Assembly: GCA_039720395.1 (NCBI GenBank) | Contig: CM077831.1 | Location: forward strand, 19,212,982-19,276,981 | Source: Liquidambar formosana | Taxonomy: Eukaryota; Streptophyta; Magnoliopsida; Saxifragales; Altingiaceae | Length of the DNA stretch: 64,000 nucleotides | Reading direction: 5' to 3' | In this document: positions 33,541 through 45,833 of the stretch, piece after piece | How the letters are laid out: each line of letters starts with the position of its first letter | Numbering within the stretch: position 1 is the first letter of the stretch | Notes under the pieces: generated by a model | The model's input: only the letters and a program-made list of their open reading frames with translations | What the model was told of the DNA's origin: nothing | Database searches by the model: none | Translations under genes and position numbers: made by a program

Positions 33541-34486
33541 TAATAATTTTTATAATATCCAAAATATCAATGCCATATCAAAAATTAAACCTGTGCAAAA
33601 AAAAAAAAAAAAAAAAAAATCACAATATCCTAATAGAACAAATTTTATTATTCCTAAATAAACTAAGGTTTTGATATAAAAGATTTCATTTTTTTTACTA
33701 TATAAATTTTATTATTCATAAATCAACTATGAATGACATCAATATAAAAGATTTCATTTTTTTTTTTTTTTTTTGTCATCATCCAGATAAAGGACACTAT
33801 TGATTCCTAATAGAACAATTTATTTTTTTTTCAAAATATATTTCTTTTATACATGTTTTTTGAAAAAAAAAATGTCACAAAAAATTTCTCGTGCAAAGCA
33901 CGTAATGCATTGCTAGTAACTTGAAAAATACAGAAGAGAGGATGAGGCGTTAACCAATAATGGGTTTAAAATTTATTAATAAAAAAAAATTTGTGATTGA
34001 CAAAACAAATTTCTTAATATAAGAGAATTTCAAACACATTAATAGAGAAGTGTGTGGCAATACACTCTATTCCTTTCATACAAATGTTCTTATTCAATTG
34101 ATGTGACAATGGTCCAATATGAATAATTATATTTTATTTAATTAAAATTTTAGTTTATTAACTCAATTGCAATATCAATTGGACGAATAAATTTGGATAA
34201 ATGTGACTATAATTAACACTACTTTTACCGTCTTTAAAATTCTTATTGTGAGCCAAGGTAGCATTTTGTTACTTAATAGCATTATTATTGATATTTAGAA
34301 TGAATAAATTATAATTACTCAATAAGAGTAATGTGTTGTACTATACAATTAAAACTATTCTATTATAAATATGAATTGAAAGATGACATGTAAGTGGAAT
34401 AATAAAAAGTGCAAATATCGTGCTTAAGAAAAACTTAGGGAACTCATTTGCATCCTCTTAACCAACTAATTGTAAAACGATTATAT
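33541..34486. other. AT-rich non-coding DNA
   Basis: A degenerate third repeat of the AT-rich tail with long A and T runs (33600-33620, 33750-33772), then unassigned DNA up to solo LTR E. No open frame. Confidence 0.5.
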
Positions 34487-34614
34487 TGTAAACACCTCAT
34501 TTTGTCTCCATATTTTTGTGAGTTCCCAATGATGAGGTCTATAAAGTTTGCTGCCAATTTTGGGTTCATTTGAGTGAGCGAATTGACCGGTATGTAAAAT
34601 AGATTAAGATATGC

Positions 34615-34850
34615 GCGCGCACACGATCATAGCCGTTAAAGATGAGTTAAAGGAAGGAGTTGGGATGGTGCGTACGCATGAATGGGATATGCGTACGCAT
34701 GACACCACCCTGCGTACACATGGTGTGGTTATGCGTACGCATGGCCCATTATGCGTATGCGTAACTTATGCGGATCAGTTCAGAATTATGCGTACGCATT
34801 ATACAGCCATGCGTATGCACCGTTTGATTGCGCGTATGCGTGGAAATCTT
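34615..34850 (+). repeat. First cluster of GCGTACGC palindromes
   Basis: Eight variants of TGCGTACGCATG in about 190 bp (for example near 34669, 34689, 34731, 34788), with drifted forms TGCGTATGCG and TGCGTACACATG, just upstream of the TATA-like site. Spacing is irregular at about 20 bp. Confidence 0.85.
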
Positions 34851-35333
34851 TATTTTCTTTATTTTTCGAGCTAATCTCCCTAAATCATGGGAAGGGGGAT
34901 CGCTGCCTACCTTTTAGGAACGAGAGGAGCGGCGCTGAGTGTTTAGAGAGGCTCTTAGGGTTCCATAGGTTAACCTAATCGCTCCCTATATATAGCTAAG
35001 TATAGGGTTTGGAGGGGGGATCTAACTTTTGGGTTTTTGGAAGCTAAGTAGACGAGAAAAAAAGAGAAAACTAAGAGAAAGAAAGAAAAAGAACCAGGAA
35101 GGATTGGCAGTGGACCTGAGGGGACGATCAATCTATATTCTGCAGTTAGTAAAATATTTCGCACTTGGCCTATTTAATTTATTTTTATATGAAAATGATC
35201 TACTAATTATTTACATGTATTTAGGAATAGTTTTAATGATAATTTATGATTGAACATGCATGCTTAGTACTGTGGTCATGGGTTTAGGATTGGTTCAATT
35301 GTAAGGAAAATTGTGATTTAATTTTAGATTATG

Positions 35334-35675
35334 GTGCGCACGCACATGAATGTGTGCGCATGATATGTTTGCTATATTGATTGCGCATACGCGTGTATAT
35401 GAATGCGCACGCCCATATCGATTGCGTGTACGCGTGAAAATAGGTTTAACCACTTGTTTTGCAGAGTAGTAAATCAGATGTGCGTACGCATGTCACTATT
35501 CGCGTATGCTTTGTCTTTTGGTGCGTACGCGCGTTAATCTATGCATGCACTTTTTTTATAGTGCGTACACATATCTAACCCTTAGTGTTGCAGGAACTAA
35601 AAATGGTGCGTACGCGTAGCTTGTAAAGCACATGCATAGGGTCCCCAGGCGTACGCACGGTTTAGTGTGCGTACG
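35334..35675 (+). repeat. Second cluster of GCGTACGC palindromes
   Basis: About eleven more variants (GCGCACGC, GCGCATACGCGTG, TGCGTACGCATG near 35479, GCGTACGCGCG near 35522, GCGTACGCAC near 35649). Sites still match the alternating purine-pyrimidine pattern after mutation. Confidence 0.8.
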
Positions 35676-36237
35676 TATGGTTCCTGACTTTCTCTTTTTA
35701 CTTTCTCAGCTTCATGCTTACTTTATTATTAATATTTTATTCTATCTCTTTGTACTTTTTTGCAGGCTAGTTATATTTGTTTATTATTATTTAATCTTTT
35801 CTTTTTTGTAGGATAGTTATACTTGTTTGTTATTTATTCTTTTCCTTTATTTTATTCTTTTATAGTTCCTTTACGTTTCTTTATTATTTCTTTTGGGTTT
35901 ACTTTATTTAATTTAGTATTTGTTGTATATAACTGCCATAACATGTGTGTAATTAATCATTTGAATGAATAGGGGTAATCTTAATTAAGTCAGATAATTA
36001 AATATGATTAATAGATATAAAGTGGGGGCCGATCTATGGATCGGGCGCCATTGGGTGCCTAACACCTTCCCAATGGCGTACCCTAACTCCGAACCTACTC
36101 TGGTAATGACGAGTTAGACCCTTGCAAGGGGTCAGTTTGGTTCCCGGGTGGCGACTTCTCTCTACGCTAGTCCTTTGAGGCTAGTGCGTAGTCTCGAGCA
36201 GTGCATGTTAGCGGGGCGCGACACTCATATATATATA

Positions 36238-36294
36238 AGGGCCATTAATGTTTGTGTATCTCTTAATTTTAATGAAATATTTTCTTTTGTTGAT

Positions 36295-36332
<38 letters not shown>

Positions 36333-36389
36333 ATCAACAAAAGAAAATATTTCATTAAAATTAAGAGATACACAAACACTAATGGCCCT
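36238..36389. repeat. 152 nt near-perfect foldback hairpin
   Basis: The left arm starts AGGGCCATTAATGTTTGTG; the right arm ends CACAAACACTAATGGCCCT. The arms are about 60 bp with one mismatch noticed, closed by a (TA)n run at about 36297-36330. It lies immediately right of solo LTR E. It has the build of a miniature foldback element or a young hairpin precursor; no unambiguous target duplication. Confidence 0.85.
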
Positions 36390-39358
36390 AATAACCATAA
36401 CTCATCCCATCAAAACCAAGAACCCCAAAACAGATACGCAAAACCGTAAAAAAATAAAAATAAAAAAAAAAAAAAAAAAAAAAAAAACACCCTAAAAATG
36501 TCAAAAAAAATTCAAAATTTCAGCAAAGTAAGTGGTAGAAGAACCCAACCACAAACGACAAAAACCTATAAATAATTCAAAATTTTCTTAATATTAACCC
36601 CTTAAAGCACAATTAAGCTATTTGAAATCACCAACTCTGAACAACCATTTTGTTTTCTTTCTTGACCGAGATCAGACCATTAGAGGCACCCACAATACTT
36701 TATCAGATTAAAAAGCGAAAAAGAAAGTCCAAACACTACTTTATCCAAGTAAAGTATTAAAAAAAATTAATAATAATTTCTAGACAAATAATAATCTTAG
36801 ATGATTTGGCATGAAATAGGAATTGCAGGTCAGTATTAAATTTTTGTTACATGGCCTACTATTTTCTAAAGGTCTTTGGAGATATTGGCATATAGATGCC
36901 TTTTTTTTCTAACCCCTTGGAAAAAAATGTCAGTATAGGATATAGATTGGGGATATATGCTGATAAAGATTTTGGGTGAGATTAGTTTTTTTGGGTTGGT
37001 AGACTTGTATATTTTTATCATATTGAAGAAATCACTAACTCCCTTTCTCCAGATTTTTCCAACCTCTTCTTCTTCTTCTCTTTCTTTACCTTCTCCATCT
37101 CTCTAGATCCTTCTCTCCCCAGATATCTCTCTTCTTTATATTTCTCTTTCTTTCTCTCTAGATCCTTCTTAGTCCACTGCCACTCTTGAAAAACCTAGAA
37201 GCAACTAAGTCAGTGTACAATTGACTCCTAGAGTTGGCAACAACTAGTATAAAGAAAGAGAAGAATTCAGAGCAATCACAAGTTACTCTTGCTGTGTGTA
37301 GTGTAAAGCATAGTTGTGTGTCAATGTGTAACTCCCATAGTGCGTATACAAGTGTAGTGAGAATTCGTGTGAGTGAAGTGTCTTTAATGAGGTGTACTAA
37401 AGTGTATATACTAGTATAATGTCTTTCGTTGTGAGTGGTTGTGAGGCATTTGTATAAAGTATATTTTGTACACTATCAATAAAAGAGTTATGTTACAAAT
37501 TCCACTGCATTATACTCTACGTATCATACTGCTACACTTGTTGTAGGGATTCTTTTTTTTTTTTTTCTTGTGCGAAGAAATAAATAAATAAGTTTTAGTC
37601 GTTATGAGATTTCCTCATTTTATATTATTTTACTATATATCTAGAAAGATGGGATTTTGAGGTGAAAGTGTCACTATATGGATTGTTTCTTTAGTTGAAA
37701 GTGATAGATATGATGTCATTTCAAGGCCTAGAAATGGTTCCATAATTCTTCTGAGATATAGGCATATAGGTTAAGAAATCAAGATATTCTTCATCTAGCT
37801 TGTCAATTGAAGTGTTCTTTTTCATGGTTTAGAAACAAGGGATTCTAAGGGTGAGGGGTCTCTACTTAAAGCTTGCTTTTATATTTTAGACGTTTTAAAT
37901 TTTGAGATTTGTATGTATTAATATCTTGTTTACTTTAGACTGGTTTTTTTTATTTTTTATTTTTTATTTCATGATCTTGATTAACCAAGGAAAAATGGAG
38001 TTTTCTTGATGCTCTGTGTTGGGGTTCATTAAATTGTGATATAAGTATCTTGGTAATAAGGTTGAATGAAGGAGGAAATCATGAGGCAAAGTGTAATTGT
38101 TTGTATTGGAGAATCTAGTAATAACAAGGAAACTGAGTGGCAATTGAAAATAAACTCCTCGATAGCAAGGAAAAGCATTAGAAGCAGCAAAGAGGAGAAA
38201 AGATGGATGAGGATAAATAGTCAAGCCTAACCAAGATGGAGGAGGATACATAGTTAGCCCTAATCCTAGTTGGTTTGATATTTATAATGCTTAATTAAAT
38301 GTATCCATTTTGGGCGATTTAACTAGTGAGACTTAACTGGTTGTATTTATCCATAAATATGTAGTGCAATATGTATATTCGCCAAAGAATCCCAAAAATG
38401 CATTACATTAGCGCTGTTTAGTTGATAAAAATAAAATAAATAAATTAAATTAAATTAAAAAAAAAAGTGGCAATTGAAAATCTAAAATCTATTTACAACT
38501 TGCAACATAGAGGCTGTGACAAGTTGGTGCATTGCTAATTCTCTCAAGACCTTTAGTCATTCTTGAAGGTTGGACTGATTATCTAGACATTATTAAGGTG
38601 ATTATTTCTGTTTTGAGGTCATAGACCCCTTTTCCCTCAAATTTTGATTCATTTGTTGTTTTAGCTGCATACGGCTCTTTTTTTTTTTTTTTAGATGTTG
38701 ATGGTGTCATTTTTGTTGTTTGTAGGAGTATAAAGGTATAGATGAATGGATTCTTGGTGGAAAAAAGAAAAAAAAAAAAAAAAAAAAAAAAGGTGACTGA
38801 AGATGCAGTTGAATGGGTTCTTGGAGTTCCATGGGTGTTTGAGGTGAAGGCTTGTTCCACTTAACTAGGAAATGAATGAAGAAACAAAAAACCTTATCCT
38901 ATTTTCTATTTGTACTCTTTTAAAAGCTTGGGCTTTGTTATATAAATGTGCACACACATATATACATATCTATGCTTGAATGTGATTAGCTCATTATGTG
39001 GCAAGTACACAAATATATGCATATGTGATGGATATATATTGTCTATTAACTTCTTGGGTTTGTAAACATCCTCTAAATCTATGCATTTTGATAACTAAGC
39101 CACGTTTATTAATTAGGTTCTCTTGAGCAATGTATGTTTGTAAAAAAGAAATAGTTGAGAAAACATTTGCTTCTTGCTATTTGCAGTTGATCACTAGTGA
39201 TCAATGTTTCCAGAATGCAGTATAAGAATTAAGTTGCATGTGTGGCTGATGAGGGTAAATTTCAACATAATATAACACACTCGAACTTAATGGTTGGCAA
39301 GTTTGTCAATGGTCAAATATGCCACCCTCGTTGCATTTATTGTACTGTTGTGATCTTC
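36390..39358. other. Duplicated non-coding DNA, possibly remnants of exons
   Basis: From 36838 it matches 52510-55000 in copy 2. It includes a CT-rich leader-like stretch (37050-37170), GTGAGTGTG-type simple DNA, and A-runs at 36455-36487 and 38765-38790. Copy 2 has an 82-codon frame at 53669-53917 that is broken in copy 1, so I do not call a gene. Confidence 0.45.
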
Positions 39359-39689
39359 CATTGAGCATATGCTCTTGTTATAGCTTCCATTTCTACTGTT
39401 ATGGATCCTCATTTTTTAGTCCCGATCCTCTACATGGGTGGTCCTCTGCTTGGGTTTTAAGTAGATTGCGTCACATCATTAAAGGAATCATCTAGCAGCT
39501 GAAAATGGTAGAGGCATCAAAACAACCCTTGGTACCTTATTTGGCTAGTGCAAACATCGTTTAACACCATTCTATCTTTCTTTTCTTTTTTGGGTTTTTT
39601 AGCCATAGCCCCATAGTATAACATTTCATTTACAATTGAATTACAAACAAAAACGTTAACCTCATAGCCCCTTTTGATCCCAAACGGAC
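39359..39689. other. 330 bp present only in copy 1
   Basis: Copy 2 runs from GATCTTCGATT directly to ACCCTTATTTTAAG (55000-55015); copy 1 has about 330 bp more. It has no open frame and no clear inverted ends. It is either an insertion in copy 1 or a deletion in copy 2. Confidence 0.5.
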
Positions 39690-39963
39690 GAAATTACCCT
39701 TATTTTAAGTTTCAAAATATTTATAATCATACTACTCAAAATCCACTTTCCCTATTTCGTGCCATAAAATATGGGATTACCATGCCAAAAATAATATATT
39801 ATGCTAATTTTAAACAATTTTCAAAACAACTGATTAAACAAAATTTTAAATATAAGAACCAAAAAAGAATGAAAAAACCAGTAAAAGTAATTTAAAATAT
39901 AAGAAGTAAAAGTAATTTAAAATATAAGAACCAAAAAAGAGGGAAAAAAACGGTAAGAGTATA

Positions 39964-40227
39964 CTCCCTTTGTTCCTAATTGACCGTCCCCTTTTAAAAA
40001 ACACGCTTTTTAAGGAAACCCTATTAAATGCTTTCACATCAATACATATGTTTTGATATTCCAATTTTGCCCTTAAGTGTGTGCAAAACATTAGAAAAAA
40101 ATGAGAATACCTTTTTAAGGATATTTTAGGAAATGAATGATAAAGAACCAATGAATTTTGAAATGTGACAATAATTTTGAAACATCCTAAAAATGAAAGT
40201 AGATCATTTATTTAGGAACAGTGGAAG
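39964..40227. mobile_element. Stowaway-like MITE (copy 1)
   Basis: 264 bp between TA dinucleotides (39962-39963 and 40228-40229). The left end CTCCCTTTGTTCCTAATTG is the classical Stowaway CTCCCTCYGTYCC terminus; the right end is the diverged inverse (TTAGGAACAGTGGAAG). The same element sits at the matching site of copy 2 (55251-55498), so it inserted before the segmental duplication. Confidence 0.8.
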
Positions 40228-40760
40228 TACTATTTTAAACTGAACAAAGAAAAAATAGCAAACAGTAACAATATAATATATTATTCTAAATTTAAAATAA
40301 AAGAACTTCAAGACTTCCTCAAATTTAAAATAGTAGACGGTAACAATATACTATATTATATTAAATTTAAAATAAAAGAACAAAAAAAAAAAAAAAAACA
40401 GCAGGAGTATACTATGTTATACCGCTTTTAAAAAAAAAGACTAATTCAACTTTCTCAAGCAAACAGTAACAGTATACTAGTCAAATGTGTTTTCAAACAA
40501 ATTATATTTTCAAAACAATTTCCAACACAACCGATTAAACAAAATCGATTGAAACAAAATTGAAATAGTATACACTACGATTAAAACAAAACAAATTGAA
40601 CAATACAATTCACGGACAAACTCTTCCAAAAGCTTGTTTCGATTGATAAAGACTCACCCCAGTTTGAAGATAAAGGAAAATAACGCTTGATTGGGCATGA
40701 CAAATCACGTAAGTTGAAAACATTAGAGAACCATTCTTCCATTGATGGAGAAGCAAGCTT

Positions 40761-42569
40761 CATAATAGTAAAAAATGTATTTTTTGACCGAACAAATGGT
40801 GTAAAAAAGTTAAGCAAATGTATAGTTTAACTTTTCAAAATAGACAAACATTTTGAAATAGAAGAAAGTAACAAAAATGACTTTTTGGAACAAAGGAAAT
40901 ACAATACATTATTTAGATGTTTGATGGAAATTGAGTTTCTTCCGAACATATATAGCTACAATCCAACGTCTAAAATGGGTCCATTAAAGAAAACTTTAAA
41001 CTATCACCACAAATGACTAATAAATATTGATGTTCAACTTTTAAATTTCTTGAAATCCGACCATTTCAAATTTTCAATCCCATTTGTAAAGCTAGCTGTC
41101 ATTTTATATAATGGGCCAATTCAATTCCCAAGGAATATTTAAACTACTTAAAATGCACCCTTAGTCAATTTGAGCCACCTGCTTTGATGGCCTTTGCTCA
41201 TAGGGAATGGCTATTGCAACCCCCCATTTTTATCACTCCACCCCCCATTCTTTAGGTTTTTAAGGTTTTACGCAAAATATAAAAGGTTTTATGAAAACCG
41301 GCTGTGATGTCCACTAGAAAACATCATTTTGAACAACTTTGTAGAAAAAAGTTTTTCCTAAATCTATCTTTTAAATATACTTTTTAGCCATTTATAGCCT
41401 TTATTTCATTTTTTACCAAAAAGTCTACCTAAACGATAGATTTTGGAAAAACTTTCTTCTGCAAAGTTGTTCAAAACTACCACAAACCACTTAAACTATT
41501 TTTAGTTAACCGGCATGAACCATCATGATGAAACCAATTCGAACCAGCTCTTACAAAAATAAAATTAATGCTGTCTCTTTGAGCCAAGGAAGACAACAAA
41601 ATTAAAGCATCAATCATGCCCTACTAGACCTATCAAGATTGGATATAGATCAGATTAATGTATATTTGAATCCGATCTAATAATCCAATGGATTAATAAC
41701 ATATAAATCCATATCTGAACATGTTAGTTTTAGATTTTTTACCCGACCAATAATCTATCAAAATGTATAGCTAACAAAAAATGGGCATGAATTTCAAAGA
41801 GAAAGAGAGAGCTTTTATAAAATTTTATAATCATAAGAAACATATTTTTAATTTGAGAATAAATTTCAACATTTTTGCTATATAGTGTTTATAAAAACCA
41901 TAGATCTGTGGTAAACTAACAATTACTAAAATATATAAACTACTATATTATTTAAGTTATCATATCAGAATTATCGGACTGGATTAGGTAATATCCATAT
42001 TTGATTTGCTGACTAACGGATGATTCGAATCAAAATCCGATTTATTGACAAGTCTAATAATAATTTCAAGTATAGAAGTCAAGTTTGTTTACCGTCAATT
42101 ATACCTTTATTATAGGCCTTAATATTAGTAGTTTGTGTAACTAATTTGTACTATTTTTTGTGTATTTTTTTATTTATTTATTCTACTTATTTTGTGTCCT
42201 ACAAAGATTGGGGTTAGTTTTCTTAGTCAAGGCTGTAAGCCCCAAGGCAGATTCAGCCTTGTTAACCGAATATTAAAGAATTTCTCTTTATCTCTCCATA
42301 TGGACTCGAGGAAACTTGTGGATTAGAAATTTTAATGATGGATTAAAGATGTGACCCTTAGTCTCGCTGTACCATTGCATTAGACTTACTCCATGACTAC
42401 AGCAATAGCACCTATGTATATGTGAACAAGAATTCCCTACTATCTTATCTAATCAAGGGAAGGCCAATTTTTTGCTTTCCTTTTGGTTTCTTCATTCCAA
42501 GTACTCAAAAATCAAAATTAACCCCTCCTGTATAGGGGCCAAGAAAGACACATTAGAAACATCAATATA

Positions 42570-42570
<1 letters not shown>
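40761..42570. other. Unique spacer between the two segmental copies
   Basis: No gene recognised. AT-rich, with the inverted repeat described at 41331-41472. Confidence 0.5.
41331..41472. repeat. Inverted repeat with 38 bp arms
   Basis: The arm GAACAACTTTGTAG...AAATCTATC (41331-41368) is mirrored at 41435-41472 (GATAGATTTTGG...GCAAAGTTGTTC), with about four mismatches and a 66 bp AT-rich loop. The outer flanks also share AACCGGC. It resembles the heart of a foldback element. Confidence 0.7.
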
Positions 42571-42608
<38 letters not shown>

Positions 42609-42640
42609 ATATATATATATATATAGATATAGATATAGAT
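42571..42640. repeat. (ATCT)n(TA)n microsatellite
   Basis: Tetranucleotide ATCT run passing into TA and then AGATAT. Confidence 0.95.
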
Positions 42641-43044
42641 GTAGTCTTGGCCTATTAATACTTTGGGGCAATTATGGTGTGGATAATGTGAGTTCAATTT
42701 TGTCATTTTTTTTATATTTTATTTTCTCGCAAGAAATGTTTGTGGATTTCTCTTAATAGTTCTCCAAAAAAGGTTTATAATGTGGCATGAATAGATTAGG
42801 ACTAATGTTCTTGGACCCTACTACTTCACCTCTGATTTTACGTCACATCATGAGAGGTTCTTCTGAGGGCGTTGTTAAGGAGTCCAATAGCATTGCCCTT
42901 TTTGCTATACACAACACAAATGAGAAAGCCCACGTATGCATGTGACATAGACCAAAGTCAAGGCAAAGCAATAACAAATCACTTATATCTCTATTTTGGC
43001 CTATTGGGTTTTGACAAAACTATCTCTTGAATCTATAATTATTG

Positions 43045-43048
43045 TGTG

Positions 43049-43095
<47 letters not shown>

Positions 43096-43125
43096 AGAGT
43101 AAGAAAGAGAGAGAGAGAGAGAGAA
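43045..43125. repeat. (GT)n(TA)n(GA)n microsatellite
   Basis: Counterpart of 23690-23750 with an added TA run. Confidence 0.9.
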
Positions 43126-43478
43126 AAACTCATCTGATTCCAGTGGATAAAAGACTCTAAGAAAAGGTCTACAAAAATAGAAAGCGAAGGAGCGTGTGGG
43201 TTTACCCTTTGCCATTTAGATCATAATTATGGAAAAGAGTATTTCACACATACAATGAGCCTGCTCTTTGGAAAAAGCTTGTTTCCATTTATACAAAAAT
43301 GTTTCATCCCCCATTGACAGTAACATACCTAGCTAGATCCCACCGACCTTTATTTTTGCATATTGGAGATAGTGGTGTGTGAGGGTAACAGAGGCTTGTC
43401 TTTAATGTATTTTGAGTGGGTCCTTCTTTTAGAAAGTTATGGGAAGTTGGACTCTGGTTGGTGGAATCTTTAGAAAAC

Positions 43479-44286
43479 TGTTCACACTAAATGTTGTGTG
43501 GGCGTGCTAAGGCTCAAAAGCCTAAAGATCATGTGACCATAACCCCTCAGCACCTCCTAGGCTGTTGAATTCAAAGCCGTTGGCCCCAAATGCCTATTTG
43601 GTCATTGATGTATTTGAAATTAAAATGAAATAAGGCAATAAAAGAGAGATAGAGGTTCTTCTCTCTAAGGTTCTAAACTAAAGTCTATATGTAAACAGAA
43701 TTCACAGGGCTATATCAAAGAAATGATAAGGAAAATGCTTCATTTAAAAGAAAGACTTACAAAGATCCCAAATACGTAAATAGCAAGTTGTCCAATAATT
43801 GAAATCCAAGCATAAACTAATCAACAAGATCGCTAAGAAGCTAAATGATAAAATTAACACTGGAAAGCTATGAAGCTAAAATAAACTGGTTTTGATTTCC
43901 TGAGAAGGATTTGTGTTGGCTATGGAACCCCTTTCCTGTGTGTGCCTTTTCTCTTTTATACAGTACCATAGACAAAACTTCCCACGTCCAGATTATGGCA
44001 AGTTCATGTTCACTACTACAACTCTTGTTTTAGTGGTAGTAGTAGGCCTCATCCTTGCCGTTGCACCCCAATAGAACTTTACCTCTCCCACTATTCTGAT
44101 CGTGGTAGAGTCCTTTAACAACTGTTTCTTATTTTTCTCAAATTCCCTTTTGACATGGTCAAAAGCACATGCCCTTTAATTACTTTTCCCTCCAATAGAC
44201 TCTTCCTACATGGCAAAGCCTGCTCACGTGGCATTTCTCAAAAATTACTTTCCTACCCTTTGATAAGTCAATTTTAGGCAAAAACA
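43479..44286 (+). mobile_element. Solo LTR, 808 bp
   Basis: Begins TGTTCACACT and ends GCAAAAACA (TGTT...AACA inverted ends). It is flanked by AAAAC at 43474-43478 and 44287-44291. The matching site in copy 1 (about 24094) is a single GAAAACACC without insert. The small size suggests Copia rather than gypsy, but with no internal region the superfamily and orientation are guesses. Confidence 0.7.
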
Positions 44287-45833
44287 AAAACACTAAGAGA
44301 GGATCCTCTACTTGAATGCTTGGGTAATCTAACGGTTAAAAAAGACAAACACACTTATAGGATGGGAGCTGAGCCTTTTAGAGTCGTTGGATGCACCCAA
44401 ACAAAGGATTCTGGCTCAAAACCACTCAAGTGAGGTGGCCATACCTGAAACTTAGAAACCACTGGTTAAATCACAGATGCCAACTAGTAAAGAGTGTATA
44501 TTGTGAGAGTGAAACAAGTGTGAGTGATATAAGAGTGTAAGCTAGTAGTGTGTTTGTTGTGTACTGTGCATTAAAAGTTTGTGTGAGTGAATAAGTGATT
44601 CGCTTTTGTGTATAATGTGAAGTGTGTGCGAATGAGAGTGAGTAGTGTGCTAATCGTGTAAAGATCTAAGACTAGCTTGTGAAAAATGAGGGTTTGTAGC
44701 TGGAGAGTGGCCGGGGAAGAAGTTCAATTAGGGTCTATTTGGTTCTCGCATGGAATTTCCATGTCTCCATTTGTACTTTATTGAAGAAAAAAAATTATGT
44801 AATAAATAGGATATTATCAATGTAGGAATTCAAGTTTGAAATGTCACTACTTTAAAATTTACACTATCATTTATGGTAATGGCTAACATTCCCTTAAATT
44901 GAAACAATTCTAGGAGAATTTAAGTTGAAACCAAATATGCACTGAAACCAAAATTTTGTAGTGCATATTTCGTTAACAAAATTTTTAGTGCCTTATCTAT
45001 GATTAACTCCTCATTTTACCAATGATGATACAAGTTTTAAATTTGAAGAATAGATCAAGTTATTTAAAAAACACCGTGGTCTTTTCTATAAAAAAAAAAT
45101 ATCACAATTTGTCAAAAAACCGTGATCTTTAGTCCAAATTCACATGAAAAACCATGATCTAATGTTGACACATAAGATCACATTAGAATAGATCACATTT
45201 TTTTTTTCTTAAAAAAATCTTGACCTATTGTAGAAATGATAAATTGGTATATACTCTCGCTTGTAGTTATTAAACCTAGACTAAACCGGTCACCTATCTG
45301 GTTTCGATTCTTTATATGGATTGTTAAAGCAATTAGCCCACCTAAACTTGGCGAAAATGGTTGAACCGACCATATTTTGCAAGAATTGATACTGTTTGGT
45401 TGGACCAATCATATATAGTGTTAAGTGCATTAAAGTCCCAAGCCTTCCAAAAGTAGCAACTTGGGGAGTTGAACCCTATATTTATTTGTCAATCACTAAC
45501 TCTAGTAGAGTGACACCTAAAAAAAGAGTCACAAGTGACACCTTACCATTTATCCACATGATTTCCTTGTGACATAATGTAAAACTTATATTATTTAACG
45601 GCATTCAAATACATACACCTAAAAAAAAAGTCTTGTAAGATACATTTGAACTAAAAAAAAACAGTGCTCGATTTGAATCGATTGACCTATAGTTGAACTG
45701 GTTGATCCACAGTTGAATCGATGACCCAGTGATTCACTCCTTGGCTAAGGTCATTGTCCAGTTCGAGTTTAATAACTATGCTTACTCATGAGTTACAATC
45801 TATCAATTGGGTTTATTATTATTTTTTTTTATT

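Larger units (their letters stand above)
34487..36223 (+). mobile_element. Solo LTR E (gypsy-type) rich in GCGTACGC
   Basis: Begins TGTAAACACCTCATTTTG (compare TGTAGACACCCCATTTTC of LTR D) and ends GCGGGGCGCGACA. The segmental copy 2 lacks it, so it entered copy 1. A TATA-like CTATATATAG lies near 34986. Near the 3' end there is a GTGCCTAACACCTTCCC block like those in the other LTRs. The target duplication is uncertain: if the end is at 36227 (ACTCA) the flanks are TATAT on both sides, but this is inside AT-repeat DNA. Short frames inside (34611-35253) are chance. Confidence 0.7.
23502..40760. repeat. Segmental duplication, copy 1
   Basis: Direct low-copy repeat of 42819-56028. The two copies align in order with frequent point differences: start CCTACTACT/CACGTCACATCATG, middle GACATTTATTTGGACATTC (28529 and 51102), end GATGGAGAAGCAAGCTTC (40744 and 56011). 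Copy 1 was enlarged by solo LTR D, solo LTR E and an internal tandem duplication. Its left border is hidden by LTR C1. No intact gene is seen. Confidence 0.8.

Noticed and set aside
36217..36495. 115-codon frame at 36148-36495
   Set aside because: It runs from LTR E across the foldback and (TA)n into an A-run (poly-Lys end); composition artefact.
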